This document shows positions 24,998 to 37,954 of a stretch of 64,000 bases of DNA, in pieces. Source of the stretch: Bacteroidota bacterium (GTDB lineage Bacteria > Bacteroidota > Ignavibacteria > Ignavibacteriales > Ignavibacteriaceae); assembly GCA_022562275.1 (NCBI GenBank), contig JADFPP010000001.1:62001-126000 (forward strand). Direction: 5' to 3'. Made by a program: the position numbers and the translations under genes. The stretch's first letter is position 1, and every line of letters begins with the position of its first letter. The notes under the pieces were generated by a model, which was not told the DNA's origin, did no database searches, and was given only the letters and a program-made list of their open reading frames with translations.

Positions 24998-27400
24998 TTA
25001 TCTTCTCTTTCTCGGATTCCAAAGAGGTTCTTTAATCTTTGGAAGAGTAGATACAGTTTGCTCATCCGGTCTTTTCTCTTTTCCATCTTTCTCCTGATCC
25101 TGCAGTGCAACCTGAGAAGTATCAGATGTACTTGTTTGTAAATACGAATCTGTAAATTGTTTAAGAGAATCAGCCGTCAAGGAATCTTCAGATACAATAT
25201 ACTGTGTATTGAGCGAATCCTTTTTTGCCAACTGTAGTTTTCTTTGTTCTTGTTTGTACGCAGATAGCTTTAAGCCGACATTTTTTACATAAATTGTTGT
25301 AGGATAATACACAACTAAAGTATCGTAATAAAAAACTGCCGAATCGGGAAGAGATAATTTATTTTCAAGTATCCACCCGGAAGCGTACAGGGCTTTCGGT
25401 GCATATTGTGATTCAGGGTAAGTTTTATAAATATCATAGAATTTTTCAATTGCATCACTATAATTTTCGTTTAACATTATACTTTCCGCATTATCAAAGC
25501 TCGGTTTAGCCGGGTCATAGTTTAAATCAATAAGCGGCTTATTTAATTTATCTGCTGCAGCATTTACAATACTTTCATCCCGGTAATCTTCATAAATTAC
25601 ATTGAATAAACTATCTGCCCGTTGTTTATTATCCTGGGTTAGATAATAGCTTCCTAATGCATAGAGAGTGTTTGCTTCGTATCTTGTATTAGGATAATTA
25701 TTTAGTATATTATAATAATACCACCTGGAAGAATCAGGAATCTCAAGCTCCGTAAGAAATAAATTCCCAAGCTCTAATTCATTCATTGCCAACAGTACCC
25801 GTAACGAATCGTTTGAAATTGTAGACCACCTTGGTGGATTATTTTTGAATCGCAGTGAATCAGGAACCTTGTTTGCTAATTGTTGTTGTTGAGTTCTCTG
25901 CTGTTGTGATTGGTTTTTGCGAATTTTTCTTATTCTCTCAAAAGCTTCTGATTTAAACACACTATCGAAACTGGATACAAAGCGTAAATCAAATGGGTCC
26001 GGATTACGCAGCTTTGTTAATAATGTATCTCTAACAAGAGTAGTGTCTCTAACAATTAAAGTATCGATGGCGCGAATTGTATCAGCGAAAAAACCAACGG
26101 TATCCTGCAGGCTTATTAACGAATCCAATTCCGCCCATATTGCTTGTAGTTCTACGATATTTGATATCTCTTCTGCTATTGCAAGAGAATCTTCAACATA
26201 TAAAACTGAATCCTGTATAAACTCATCCGGATTCTCATTGTAAAATAATTGCTTGCCAAAATTTGATACTTTATTACTGATTTTAAAATACCGTATAAAA
26301 AGATTGTTCTTTTCTCTGGCAGGTAAAATATATTCTTTTGGTACTGATGATGAGGCGGCTTTTTTATAATAATTAGCTGCTGTATCCAGTTGCAGGTACT
26401 CATATTCATAAATTTGTCCTAATTCAAATTTACTGGCACCGGAAGTTTTTGTGCCTTTATAAGTAGTATCAACAATAGCAAATAAACTCACTGCGTTTTC
26501 AATATCACCCATTGAACGATTTGTTTTTGCAATTTCAAAATCAATTTCAGCAAATTCCTTAGTATATTTATTTTCCTTACGCATATCTTCAAAAACCTCT
26601 AATGCATCTTCGTTTCTATTGCCTTCACGTAATGCTATTCCATAATGCAATTTAGCATTAAACTCCAGGTCAAAATCCGGCGAATACTCAAATACATTTT
26701 CATATGCGGTAATTGCGTTTTCTACATCACCGATCAGGATATTCAGCTTTCCAATTTCGAACCAAACCTGAGCTTTAATTGCATCATCATCTGATACTTC
26801 CATAAATTCATTAGCAGCGGTAATGGCAGCCGGATAATCCTCAACCGTAATTTTATATACAATCTCTTCTATATATGCTTCCCTAACAATATCGTCTTCG
26901 CCTTTATCAACCGCCTCATTTTTAACGCCTGCTAATGTAGTAAGAGCCTCATTATAATTTTTAAGTCTCATTTGGTTTTTGCCAATCCATAACTGTGCTT
27001 CGAGCAGCAGATTGCTTTCGGGATAGGATCTCTGTAGTTCAGTAAATTTTCTGGACGATTTTTGATAATTTTTTTGATAATAAAATGATTTGCCCAGCAT
27101 TAATAAAGCATCTTCAACATATGCACTTTCAGAACTGAACTGCAATATATCCGATAATTTATCAATTACTTTTACAAGATCTGCTTTTGCGGTACTCGGG
27201 ATGTTAGGTGGTTCCGTAGAAAAAAGATCCTTTTCCTGTTTATTTATTTGCTTCTCAGCCTTGTCAAACAGATCACTGGCATTATAATAAGTGTTAAAAT
27301 AGGTGGTGAAATTTTCCCACACTCCACAACCGGGAATCAATAATGCCCATATAAATAAGAAGAGCAGAGTTTTGATTTTAATTTGAATAGATAAATTCAT
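24998..27400 (-). CDS. TPR outer-membrane lipoprotein, PorW/SprE-like
   Basis: Probable accessory lipoprotein of the type IX secretion system. The signal peptide ends in a lipobox LIPGC (lipidated Cys ~25). The first mature residues include ENFTTYFNTYYNASDLFDKAEKQI, an opening that resembles PorW/SprE proteins. Many tetratricopeptide-like repeats follow, between about residues 90 and 370 and again at 560-700 (for example YPNTRYEANTLYALGSYYL and YPESQYAPKALYASGWIL). The middle (400-530) is charged and Gln-rich, and the tail is basic with Pro. Length 800 matches that group. The PorW/SprE assignment is by layout, supported by a T9SS cargo protein at 42796; another TPR lipoprotein role is possible. 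Confidence 0.65.
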   Translation of the reverse strand: MNLSIQIKIKTLLFLFIWALLIPGCGVWENFTTYFNTYYNASDLFDKAEKQINKQEKDLFSTEPPNIPSTAKADLVKVIDKLSDILQFSSESAYVEDALLMLGKSFYYQKNYQKSSRKFTELQRSYPESNLLLEAQLWIGKNQMRLKNYNEALTTLAGVKNEAVDKGEDDIVREAYIEEIVYKITVEDYPAAITAANEFMEVSDDDAIKAQVWFEIGKLNILIGDVENAITAYENVFEYSPDFDLEFNAKLHYGIALREGNRNEDALEVFEDMRKENKYTKEFAEIDFEIAKTNRSMGDIENAVSLFAIVDTTYKGTKTSGASKFELGQIYEYEYLQLDTAANYYKKAASSSVPKEYILPAREKNNLFIRYFKISNKVSNFGKQLFYNENPDEFIQDSVLYVEDSLAIAEEISNIVELQAIWAELDSLISLQDTVGFFADTIRAIDTLIVRDTTLVRDTLLTKLRNPDPFDLRFVSSFDSVFKSEAFERIRKIRKNQSQQQRTQQQQLANKVPDSLRFKNNPPRWSTISNDSLRVLLAMNELELGNLFLTELEIPDSSRWYYYNILNNYPNTRYEANTLYALGSYYLTQDNKQRADSLFNVIYEDYRDESIVNAAADKLNKPLIDLNYDPAKPSFDNAESIMLNENYSDAIEKFYDIYKTYPESQYAPKALYASGWILENKLSLPDSAVFYYDTLVVYYPTTIYVKNVGLKLSAYKQEQRKLQLAKKDSLNTQYIVSEDSLTADSLKQFTDSYLQTSTSDTSQVALQDQEKDGKEKRPDEQTVSTLPKIKEPLWNPRKRR

Positions 27401-27445
27401 ACAGGAAGCTAAAAAAGAAAATAAAAAAGTAAAAGGTAATTCAGA

Positions 27446-30846
<3,401 letters not shown>

Positions 30847-31027
30847 TCGTTTTTGTCTCTATGTTTGAATAGTAAAAACTAAAATTAAATATAGATGATT
30901 GGAATTGCAATTTAAGAAAAATTACACTTACGAACATTGTTATTTATTTCACCTATATCATTTAAATGAAATGTTTTAATATTTCGCTTAAATCAGATCT
31001 GTCCAAAACAAATAGAACTCTCTCTAA

Positions 31028-31176
31028 TCTCTCTCTTAAAAAGAGAGAGACTTATTTACAATAAATTGCTTTATGGTCATGTTGGAACAGATTGTTAGAA
31101 TATAGAGATCATTATTAATAAGCCCTTCTCTTGTTAAGAGAAGGGTTGTCCGATGGACTCATTTGGAGGGATGAGT
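31028..31176. repeat. Three hairpins between secA and glnE
   Basis: TCTCTCTCTT-AAA-AAGAGAGAGA (31028-31050), CCCTTCTCTT-GTT-AAGAGAAGGG (31123-31145) and ACTCAT-N8-ATGAGT (31157-31176). Between the last two is GTCC-GAT-GGAC (31148-31158); its context TTGTCCGATGGACTC is nearly the same as TTGTCCGAAGGACTC in the REP-like element at 23168-23182. The region lies between divergent genes, so these are not terminators. The rest of 30847-31355 is AT-rich leader sequence. Confidence 0.6.
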
Positions 31177-31355
31177 TCAAATGTAATTAAGAAAACCTTA
31201 AAAAATTTTATTATTCAAACTAAATATTCATTTTTCAATTTATATTGAACAGCACTGACTTTAATAAAATTTTTAATGAAAGAAAAAAATAATATTTCTC
31301 TTTATATTCATTAAGTATTAGATTTATTCCATCCGATTCAATTAAATTTCATATT

Positions 31356-34157
31356 GTGCGATTAGAAAACATATCACCGGATTTTGAACATTTTTTGGCA
31401 GAAATTTCTGCCGGTGCAATTTCACCTGCTGACTTTGAGAAACTGATAAATCTTTTTGAGACAGAGATAACAAGAGTTTATTTTACTGAATCTTCCGAAG
31501 CAAATCTGTTCAGAATAATTAAGGGTATGTACAATAAAACATTCTTCATTGAAGATTGTCTTAAATATCCCCGGTATATAGAAATCATCATTTCAATAGC
31601 AGCTAACAGCAATTATTTAACAGAAATTCTGATTATAAATCCGGAATATTTTTATTGGGTAGTAAAATCCGAAACTCTAACAAATAAATTAGACAAAATT
31701 AAATTTAAGAAAGAATTAAAATCTACAATTTCACTTTATAATTCGTTCCAGGCAAAGGTTCATGCTCTTAAATCATTAAAGAGAAAAGAGTTACTGCGAA
31801 TTGGAATGAGAGATACTTACCTTAAAATTCCTGTAGAAGACGTAACTGAAGAACTATCAATCCTGGGTACTTGCCTTACGGATAAAATGTTTGAAATTTG
31901 TTATCAGGAAGTACTAAAAAAGTATGGTATAAAAAATCCGCCCGGGAAATATTGCATTGTGGCTTTGGGCAAATTAGGGGGCAGCGAACTTAATTACAGT
32001 TCCGATATTGATATAATCCTTTTCTATGATAAAGAAAGGAAGATAAAACGGCAAAAATATTTAAGTGAAATCTTAACTGAAGCGACTCAATTATTTTTAA
32101 AAACTTCTGCAGAAGTTACAGGGGGTTTTCTATACCGCATTGATTTCAGATTAAGACCTGATGGCAGAAACTCACCCCTTTGCAGAAGTTTGCAAGAATA
32201 TATGGATTACTATGAAAGCCGGGGTGAAGACTGGGAACGGCAGATGCTGATAAAAGCGGGGTTCCTCAGCGGTAGTAAATCCCTGTATGATGAATTTATA
32301 AATTACATCCTGCCATTTGTATTTCCAAAAACATTTACAATCTCACCGAAGAATCAAATACTAAAAATGAAAGAGAGCATTGAGAGAAGGATCCGGGATG
32401 AAGAAAATATCAAATTAAGTTACGGGGGGATACGAGATATTGAATTTTCAATTCAGGCATTGCAATTACTGAACGGCGGGAGAATAAAAAATCTAAGAAC
32501 AGGCAATACATTAGCCGCAATTAATGCTCTAAATCAAGCTGATCTTTTATCGGATAACGAAAAAAAAATATTTTTGGATGCTTACGTTTTCTACAGAAAA
32601 ATTGAACATTACCTGCAACTAATGAACAACAGGCAAACACATTTAATACCGGCGGAAGGTGAAATCCTGGAGAAGATGAGTTTTTACCTCGGATTTAAAA
32701 GCACAGGCAGTTTCAAGCAAAGAGTTAACAATAGCAGAAAACAGGTGAGAAAAATTTATGATTCGATCTTAAGTGACGATAAAAATAGGGATGATAGCCG
32801 TAATAATTTAGATGATATTAATTTTACTGATAAGTCACGAGCCAAAAATGAATTTCAATTTCTCAGAGAAGGTAAAGGTATAATTGGAACAAGAACATTT
32901 GATTCAAAATCAATTGAGAATTTTCAGAAAATTGAGGAAAAGATTTTCAATCGTATAAAGAATTCAAACTCCCCTGATATAATCCTTTCTAATTTTGTAA
33001 GAATAATTAAACAGGCAGATTTCCCTTCAATTTGGTATAACGAACTGCTTGATGAAACTTTTTTTGATTTGTTCATGAACGTGTGTGAATTTTCCCAATA
33101 CTCAGTTGATCTTTTTGCACAGGATAAAGAGTTAGGCGAATTTTTTCTCAGTCGTAAAGTATTTATGAAAATTTCGTTTGAGGAATTATCAGAGTTTGAC
33201 TTAAAATACATACTATTATATCTCTCGGTTCAGCTCACATCTCAACTACTTGATGCTTCCGCTGTATCAATTCTTATGAGTAAGTTACTGCATAAAAAAA
33301 TCCAAAAGCTGGTTGAAAAAAAGACAAGCAAAATGAAATGGAATAATGATTATTTTGTGGCAGCTCAGGGTAGTTTGGGCTCATCAACAATAACTTTTTT
33401 TTCAGATCTCGATTTAATTTTTATAATTCGTAATTCTCAAAACTATTTAAAAATAGAAAATCAGTTTCAAGATATACTTGCTTTATTAAGATCAAGTTTG
33501 AAGCCCTTCACGGTTGATTGCAGATTGAGACCTGAAGGTAAAAACAGTCAGTTAGTATGGGATATTTCGGATTCGAAACAATATTTTAAGAAACGAGCTC
33601 GTGTATGGGAGCTGCAGGCATTAACAAAAATATCTTTTATATCCGGCAATAATCGGTTATTTAATAGCTTTATTAATGCCGCGGCTTCATCAATATCAAG
33701 ATTTGATCAAAAGCAAATAAAGTACCAACTAATCGAAATGCATACGAGATTAGTCCCACAAAGTACATCTACTTCATTTGATTTTTTCAATGTTAAGAAG
33801 AGCCCTGGTTCTTTGTATGATATTGAATTTATAATTCAGTATTTGATATTAGGTCACCCCGAATTATTCAAGCAATCATTTGGTAAAATGTTCCGCGACC
33901 AAATAATATTAACTGAAAAAACAAAGTTAAAAAAGAGTGATACTGAAGTTTTACTTAATGCATTTAATTTTCTTAAGAATATTGAATTACTCCATCAAAC
34001 AATATTTAATGCCTCATCACCAAAAATCCTTTTAAATGAAATGAAGATGAATGCAATTAGCAGTCAAATGAACTATCAGAATACAGAAACATTCAAGGAA
34101 GAGCTAAGAATGCATACAAATAGAGTAAAAAATATTTTCTCAAAAGTTTTCAACTGA
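31356..34157 (+). CDS. glnE: Glutamine synthetase adenylyltransferase/deadenylase
   Basis: Bifunctional enzyme that switches glutamine synthetase off and on by (de)adenylylation in response to P-II and glutamine. Two nucleotidyltransferase domains are visible. The N-terminal one has ALGKLGGSELNYSSDIDIILFYD, with RIDFRLRPDGRNSPL and ERQMLIKAGFLSG. The C-terminal one has AAQGSLGSSTITFFSDLDLIFII, with VDCRLRPEGKNSQL and WELQALTKISFISG. Length 933 equals the enterobacterial protein. The second domain has SLGSSTITF where the first has the fuller KLGGSELNYSS, so it has diverged but keeps its Asp pair. The GTG start is the only one fitting the full N-terminus. Confidence 0.93.
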   Translation: MRLENISPDFEHFLAEISAGAISPADFEKLINLFETEITRVYFTESSEANLFRIIKGMYNKTFFIEDCLKYPRYIEIIISIAANSNYLTEILIINPEYFYWVVKSETLTNKLDKIKFKKELKSTISLYNSFQAKVHALKSLKRKELLRIGMRDTYLKIPVEDVTEELSILGTCLTDKMFEICYQEVLKKYGIKNPPGKYCIVALGKLGGSELNYSSDIDIILFYDKERKIKRQKYLSEILTEATQLFLKTSAEVTGGFLYRIDFRLRPDGRNSPLCRSLQEYMDYYESRGEDWERQMLIKAGFLSGSKSLYDEFINYILPFVFPKTFTISPKNQILKMKESIERRIRDEENIKLSYGGIRDIEFSIQALQLLNGGRIKNLRTGNTLAAINALNQADLLSDNEKKIFLDAYVFYRKIEHYLQLMNNRQTHLIPAEGEILEKMSFYLGFKSTGSFKQRVNNSRKQVRKIYDSILSDDKNRDDSRNNLDDINFTDKSRAKNEFQFLREGKGIIGTRTFDSKSIENFQKIEEKIFNRIKNSNSPDIILSNFVRIIKQADFPSIWYNELLDETFFDLFMNVCEFSQYSVDLFAQDKELGEFFLSRKVFMKISFEELSEFDLKYILLYLSVQLTSQLLDASAVSILMSKLLHKKIQKLVEKKTSKMKWNNDYFVAAQGSLGSSTITFFSDLDLIFIIRNSQNYLKIENQFQDILALLRSSLKPFTVDCRLRPEGKNSQLVWDISDSKQYFKKRARVWELQALTKISFISGNNRLFNSFINAAASSISRFDQKQIKYQLIEMHTRLVPQSTSTSFDFFNVKKSPGSLYDIEFIIQYLILGHPELFKQSFGKMFRDQIILTEKTKLKKSDTEVLLNAFNFLKNIELLHQTIFNASSPKILLNEMKMNAISSQMNYQNTETFKEELRMHTNRVKNIFSKVFN

Positions 34158-34164
34158 TCTTCAA

Positions 34165-36108
34165 ATGGCATTTATAAAAAAATATTATTATTTGTTTACA
34201 GGATTAGTAGTTTTTATTGTTTATATCTTTACACTGGCTCCATCAGTTGTACAAATCGATTCGGGTGAGTTGGCAGCAGTACAGGCAACTTTGGGAATTG
34301 CCCATCCAACAGGCTACCCGCTATTTACAGTTTTAGGTTATTTGTTTTCTCTTATCCCGCTGCCGTTTACTAAAATATTTCAACTCAACTTACTTGCAGC
34401 AATTTATTGCAGTGCGGGAATTGCAGTTTTTGTTTATACAGCAAAACTTGTTCTCGATAATCTTGAGTCATTTTCATCATCAAAAGTTAACACAACAAAA
34501 AAAATTAAGAATAGAAAAAAAAGTGAAAATGAAAAAATAAATCATACTACTCCCTATTTAACAGAGACTATAAAATATATAACAGCAATTGCAGGCGGTC
34601 TCTGTCTTGCATTCAGCGAAACGTATTGGCTGCAAAGCACTTCTGTGGAAGTTTATTCCCTCCACGTATTATTGATGAACGTTATCATTCTTTTTCTTAT
34701 AAATGCATATTTATCGGATAAGGAAGCGAATTATAATAGTAATATAAAATTATGGGTAATATTCTCTGCATTCCTGGCTCTTGGTTTTACTAATCATATG
34801 ACAACACTTTTAATAATACCGGGAGCTGTCTACTTATTTCTTTCTAAGAATAAATTCGACGCGGCAAGCATAAAAAAAATATTCCTGATGTTAATTGTAT
34901 TCTTTCCTGTATTGTTTTTAATCTATTCTTACCTTCCAATCAGAGCGTTGCAAAATCCGGTATTAAACTGGGGCAATCCAATAGATTTCGAACGAATTTT
35001 AAGACATGTTACCGGAAAGCAATATCAGGTTTGGCTTTTTGCATCAACCGAATCAGCAAAACTGCAATTCATACATTTTATAGAAACCATGCCCGGGCAA
35101 TTCTCAGTTAACCTGGTTCTCTTTATAATCGGAATTTTCGCGTCTTACATTTACGCAAAAAAGTTTTTTATTTTTCTAATAACATCCTTTTCATTTACGG
35201 TGCTTTATTCAATTAATTATGATATACACGATATTGATCCTTATTTTTTATTAGCATACGTGATGACTGGCTACTTTGTTGTCTTCGGAATATTAAAGCT
35301 ATTTTCATTAAGAAAAAGGAAATTCTTCCCGGCAATATTTGTGATAGTAATTGTATTAATATCAATCCAATTATATACGAACTTTAATAAAGTTGACCAA
35401 AGCGAAGTTTACACTTACGAAGATTATACCCGGTCTATTTTAAACAACGTTTCACCGGGAAGCATTATTTTCAGCTACCAATGGGATTATTTTGTTTCTG
35501 CCTCTTATTATTTCCAGTATGTTGAAAATTACCGAAAGGATGTTGCCGTTGTTGATAAAGAAATTTTAAGACGTTCCTGGTATTATGATCAGTTGAGAGA
35601 AAACTACCCTTATTTGCTAAAAGATATGCAGGAGGATGTAAAGAGCATTAAAGAAGCATTAGTCCCTTTTGAAAGAAGCGAAGACTACAATTCAAATCTG
35701 CTTGAGAATCTATATCGCAGGGTGATGACAAACCTGGTAGCGGTAAATATTGATGAAAGAGATTTTTACATAGCACCGGAATTATTTGAGATTGAAATGA
35801 AACGAGGTGAGTTTACACTTCCTCAAGGCTACAGTCTTATCCCTGATGTATTATTATTCAAAGTTGTGAAGGGCAATGAGTACATCCCGGCAGCCAATCC
35901 TGATTTCAGGATTAGATTTAGTGATAAAAGAAATTATTACATTGATAAGATAGAATATTTTGTTGGTTCAATGCTTTCAAGAAGAGCTATGTATGAAATG
36001 CAATATGGAAATGTAGAAAAAGCAAAAGTTTATTTGAAAAAAATCTATGACGATCTGCCTGCTTACAAGATTCCACCTACTCTGCAAAATATATTGAAAG
36101 AAAATTAA
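34165..36108 (+). CDS. DUF2723 membrane protein (O-mannosyltransferase-like)
   Basis: Large polytopic membrane protein of the DUF2723/TMEM260 family; eukaryotic members are protein O-mannosyltransferases. The family hallmark is at the N-terminus: TLAPSVVQIDSGELAAVQ with the Asp/Glu catalytic-type residues, then IAHPTGYPLF. At least nine hydrophobic segments are seen in the first ~400 residues. A soluble C-terminal part of ~240 residues begins near EVYTYEDYTRSILNNVSPGS, a typical luminal/periplasmic domain. A Lys/Asn-rich insert lies at ~112-130. It starts 7 bases after glnE. A role in glycosylating exported proteins is possible in a bacterium with a T9SS but is inference. Confidence 0.85.
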   Translation: MAFIKKYYYLFTGLVVFIVYIFTLAPSVVQIDSGELAAVQATLGIAHPTGYPLFTVLGYLFSLIPLPFTKIFQLNLLAAIYCSAGIAVFVYTAKLVLDNLESFSSSKVNTTKKIKNRKKSENEKINHTTPYLTETIKYITAIAGGLCLAFSETYWLQSTSVEVYSLHVLLMNVIILFLINAYLSDKEANYNSNIKLWVIFSAFLALGFTNHMTTLLIIPGAVYLFLSKNKFDAASIKKIFLMLIVFFPVLFLIYSYLPIRALQNPVLNWGNPIDFERILRHVTGKQYQVWLFASTESAKLQFIHFIETMPGQFSVNLVLFIIGIFASYIYAKKFFIFLITSFSFTVLYSINYDIHDIDPYFLLAYVMTGYFVVFGILKLFSLRKRKFFPAIFVIVIVLISIQLYTNFNKVDQSEVYTYEDYTRSILNNVSPGSIIFSYQWDYFVSASYYFQYVENYRKDVAVVDKEILRRSWYYDQLRENYPYLLKDMQEDVKSIKEALVPFERSEDYNSNLLENLYRRVMTNLVAVNIDERDFYIAPELFEIEMKRGEFTLPQGYSLIPDVLLFKVVKGNEYIPAANPDFRIRFSDKRNYYIDKIEYFVGSMLSRRAMYEMQYGNVEKAKVYLKKIYDDLPAYKIPPTLQNILKEN

Positions 36109-37196
36109 TCCTCAATTGCGTTAAGCAGTTCTCTTTTCCTTTCCTCGGTAATCTCATTTTCTGTTTGGAAAGATTGCAGGGTTACATCCATTTGTTGTAT
36201 AAGATTTCGTTTATAATACTTTGGCGCGAATATACTGCCGTCTAACATGTAAAGTCTTCGGGTATCCTCATCATAAAAAACATAATTTACAAACGGACCA
36301 CCCATTCCCTTAATGTTCAAGTCCCACAATCCTTGAGTAAATAGAGCGTAACGACCGTTAAAATTTACTTCGTTAATGGTAAAGTAATCCTCAGCAACAA
36401 CAACATAACCTAAATTATCGGAAGTTAAATAATACTTCTTCGTTATTCTGTTTCGAATGACTTTAATCGAGTCTTCATTTAAATATTCAGGGGTTGCATT
36501 TTCAATCCAATGAATAAAAATCCATCTTTCCATGTTGCTTCCGGGAGCCCGGCGCAACCAGACAAAATTATCTTCAGGTTTATTTAGCGCAAGGTGATAA
36601 TCTACCTGCATATATATAATCCATCCATAATCTCTGAGAAATTTTCCTTCAATTCCCTTCTGTTCATATTTGGCTTTGTACAGGCTATTAAATAATCTTT
36701 TATCAGAAAATTTCTGAAATGCATATAAAAGATCATCGGAGTTTTGTAGAATTTTACTTCTCAAATTTTGTATAGATGATGCGGAAAGCACGGCAACTAA
36801 TTGATTCCTTGCCCAGAGATTTTCTTTATAAACAATAAAGTTCTGATCTTTTGCCAGTTTTTTTTCTACAACGGAATCAACAACCGCAGAAATGAATTGT
36901 GATGTCTGTGAACCGGAATTTAAGGGAGCGGCAATAATAATATTTTTTCTTCTCTTGTACTTTTCTATTTGTGAGGGATTAATCCTCTTTAATGTGAATA
37001 TCTTTTCCGGCTGTGGTGTATAGATTATCTTTTCGAATGTTGAATCAAGCACATCTTTAAATTTAGAATATTCAATTGAATCTGCCACAACAAATATTTC
37101 ATCCTCAAATCCTTTTGCCGGTTTATTTGATGAATTGCATCCGATAAACAATAACGAAATAGAAAGTGCTGTAATTAATTTTATAACAAATTTCAT
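36105..37196 (-). CDS. DUF4837-like lipoprotein
   Basis: Exported lipoprotein of unknown function. From the chosen start the signal peptide is MKFVIKLITALSISLLFIGC with a lipobox FIGC (Cys20). The body has the FVWLRRAPGSNMERWIFIHWIE block, and GRYALFTQGLWDLNIKGMGGPFVNYVFYDEDTRRLYMLDGSIFAPKYYKR, which I associate with the DUF4837 group of Bacteroidota; that call is from memory. An upstream ATG (37223) adds nine residues that lie at the 59-bp repeat and spoil the signal peptide, so it is rejected. The 3' end overlaps the convergent DUF2723 gene by 4 bases. Confidence 0.65.
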   Translation of the reverse strand: MKFVIKLITALSISLLFIGCNSSNKPAKGFEDEIFVVADSIEYSKFKDVLDSTFEKIIYTPQPEKIFTLKRINPSQIEKYKRRKNIIIAAPLNSGSQTSQFISAVVDSVVEKKLAKDQNFIVYKENLWARNQLVAVLSASSIQNLRSKILQNSDDLLYAFQKFSDKRLFNSLYKAKYEQKGIEGKFLRDYGWIIYMQVDYHLALNKPEDNFVWLRRAPGSNMERWIFIHWIENATPEYLNEDSIKVIRNRITKKYYLTSDNLGYVVVAEDYFTINEVNFNGRYALFTQGLWDLNIKGMGGPFVNYVFYDEDTRRLYMLDGSIFAPKYYKRNLIQQMDVTLQSFQTENEITEERKRELLNAIED

Positions 37197-37223
37197 CTGT
37201 TTATAATTTCTTGTTTTGGTCAT

Positions 37224-37282
37224 ATGGAACTCGCATTATACTTATCTTACTGTGTGCAAATATATATACATGCTCGTTTCAT
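37224..37282. repeat. 59-bp dispersed element, copy 2
   Basis: Same length and same ends as 5286-5344 (ATGGAACTCGCATTATA ... CATGCTCGTTTCAT), with a different 28-base centre. It fills almost the whole gap between the DUF4837-like lipoprotein gene and the kinase-like gene. Confidence 0.7.
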
Positions 37283-37285
37283 AAC

Positions 37286-37954
37286 TTAACCCGGTACTTG
37301 TGACAAAGTTAATTTGACGCCAGGCAAAAATATTGCATACAATATCCATAATGAAAATCCAACAGCAAACGGTATAGATAAATTATCATCAACAAATTTG
37401 TATGAAATATTTTCTGTAAAAGCTCCTATAAATGCTACGATAAATCCTATTAAATATTCTTCCGGAAAGTAGCCAACTTTGGGTGCAAATAACACCACAA
37501 TACATGAACTGATAAAAAAAGCTAAAGTTCCCTCTAAGCTCTTAAATATAAATTTATTTTTCCCATACTTTCGTCCTATCAAAGCTGCCATACTATCACC
37601 AACAATAAGAATTGAAAATGCCGCTATGAAGATAACCTTGGGGAAAATGAAGACACCGATAAATGCAGATATTAAAACGTATGTTGCTCCATTCAGATTC
37701 TTCTTCTCATTATCAATCTCATGCTTTCGCAACAAAAATCCGAACATCTTATAAAAAACTTTAGCAATTTGAGGTGAAAAATACCGGGAGAGATCTAATG
37801 CCATGGCAAATATTACTAAGCCTCCAAGTATTACAAGCGCATCTAATTTGGGTATAAAATAATAGATGATTGGAATTAACATTGAAGTAAGATGAATTAA
37901 TTTTCTAACTAATTCATCTTTATAATCAATAGTTCCGCGGTCAATGTGAGTCAT
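37286..37954 (-). CDS. Diacylglycerol/polyprenol kinase-family membrane protein
   Basis: Polytopic membrane protein with the outline of the SEC59/VTE5/DGK family, which phosphorylates lipid alcohols using CTP. The N-terminus has [16 protein letters not shown]. The conserved core is [17 protein letters not shown]...[10 protein letters not shown], and the C-terminus has [16 protein letters not shown]. About seven hydrophobic segments occur in 222 residues. It overlaps the ftsH end by 14 bases, so it is read from the tilS-hpt-ftsH transcript. Possible roles are dolichol/undecaprenol or phytol phosphorylation; the substrate cannot be named. A phosphatidate cytidylyltransferase-like role is the main alternative. 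Confidence 0.8.
   Translation of the reverse strand: MTHIDRGTIDYKDELVRKLIHLTSMLIPIIYYFIPKLDALVILGGLVIFAMALDLSRYFSPQIAKVFYKMFGFLLRKHEIDNEKKNLNGATYVLISAFIGVFIFPKVIFIAAFSILIVGDSMAALIGRKYGKNKFIFKSLEGTLAFFISSCIVVLFAPKVGYFPEEYLIGFIVAFIGAFTENISYKFVDDNLSIPFAVGFSLWILYAIFLPGVKLTLSQVPG

Noticed and set aside
31028-31145. Hairpins between secA and glnE as terminators
   Set aside because: They lie between divergent starts and lack a T run, so no transcript would need to end there.
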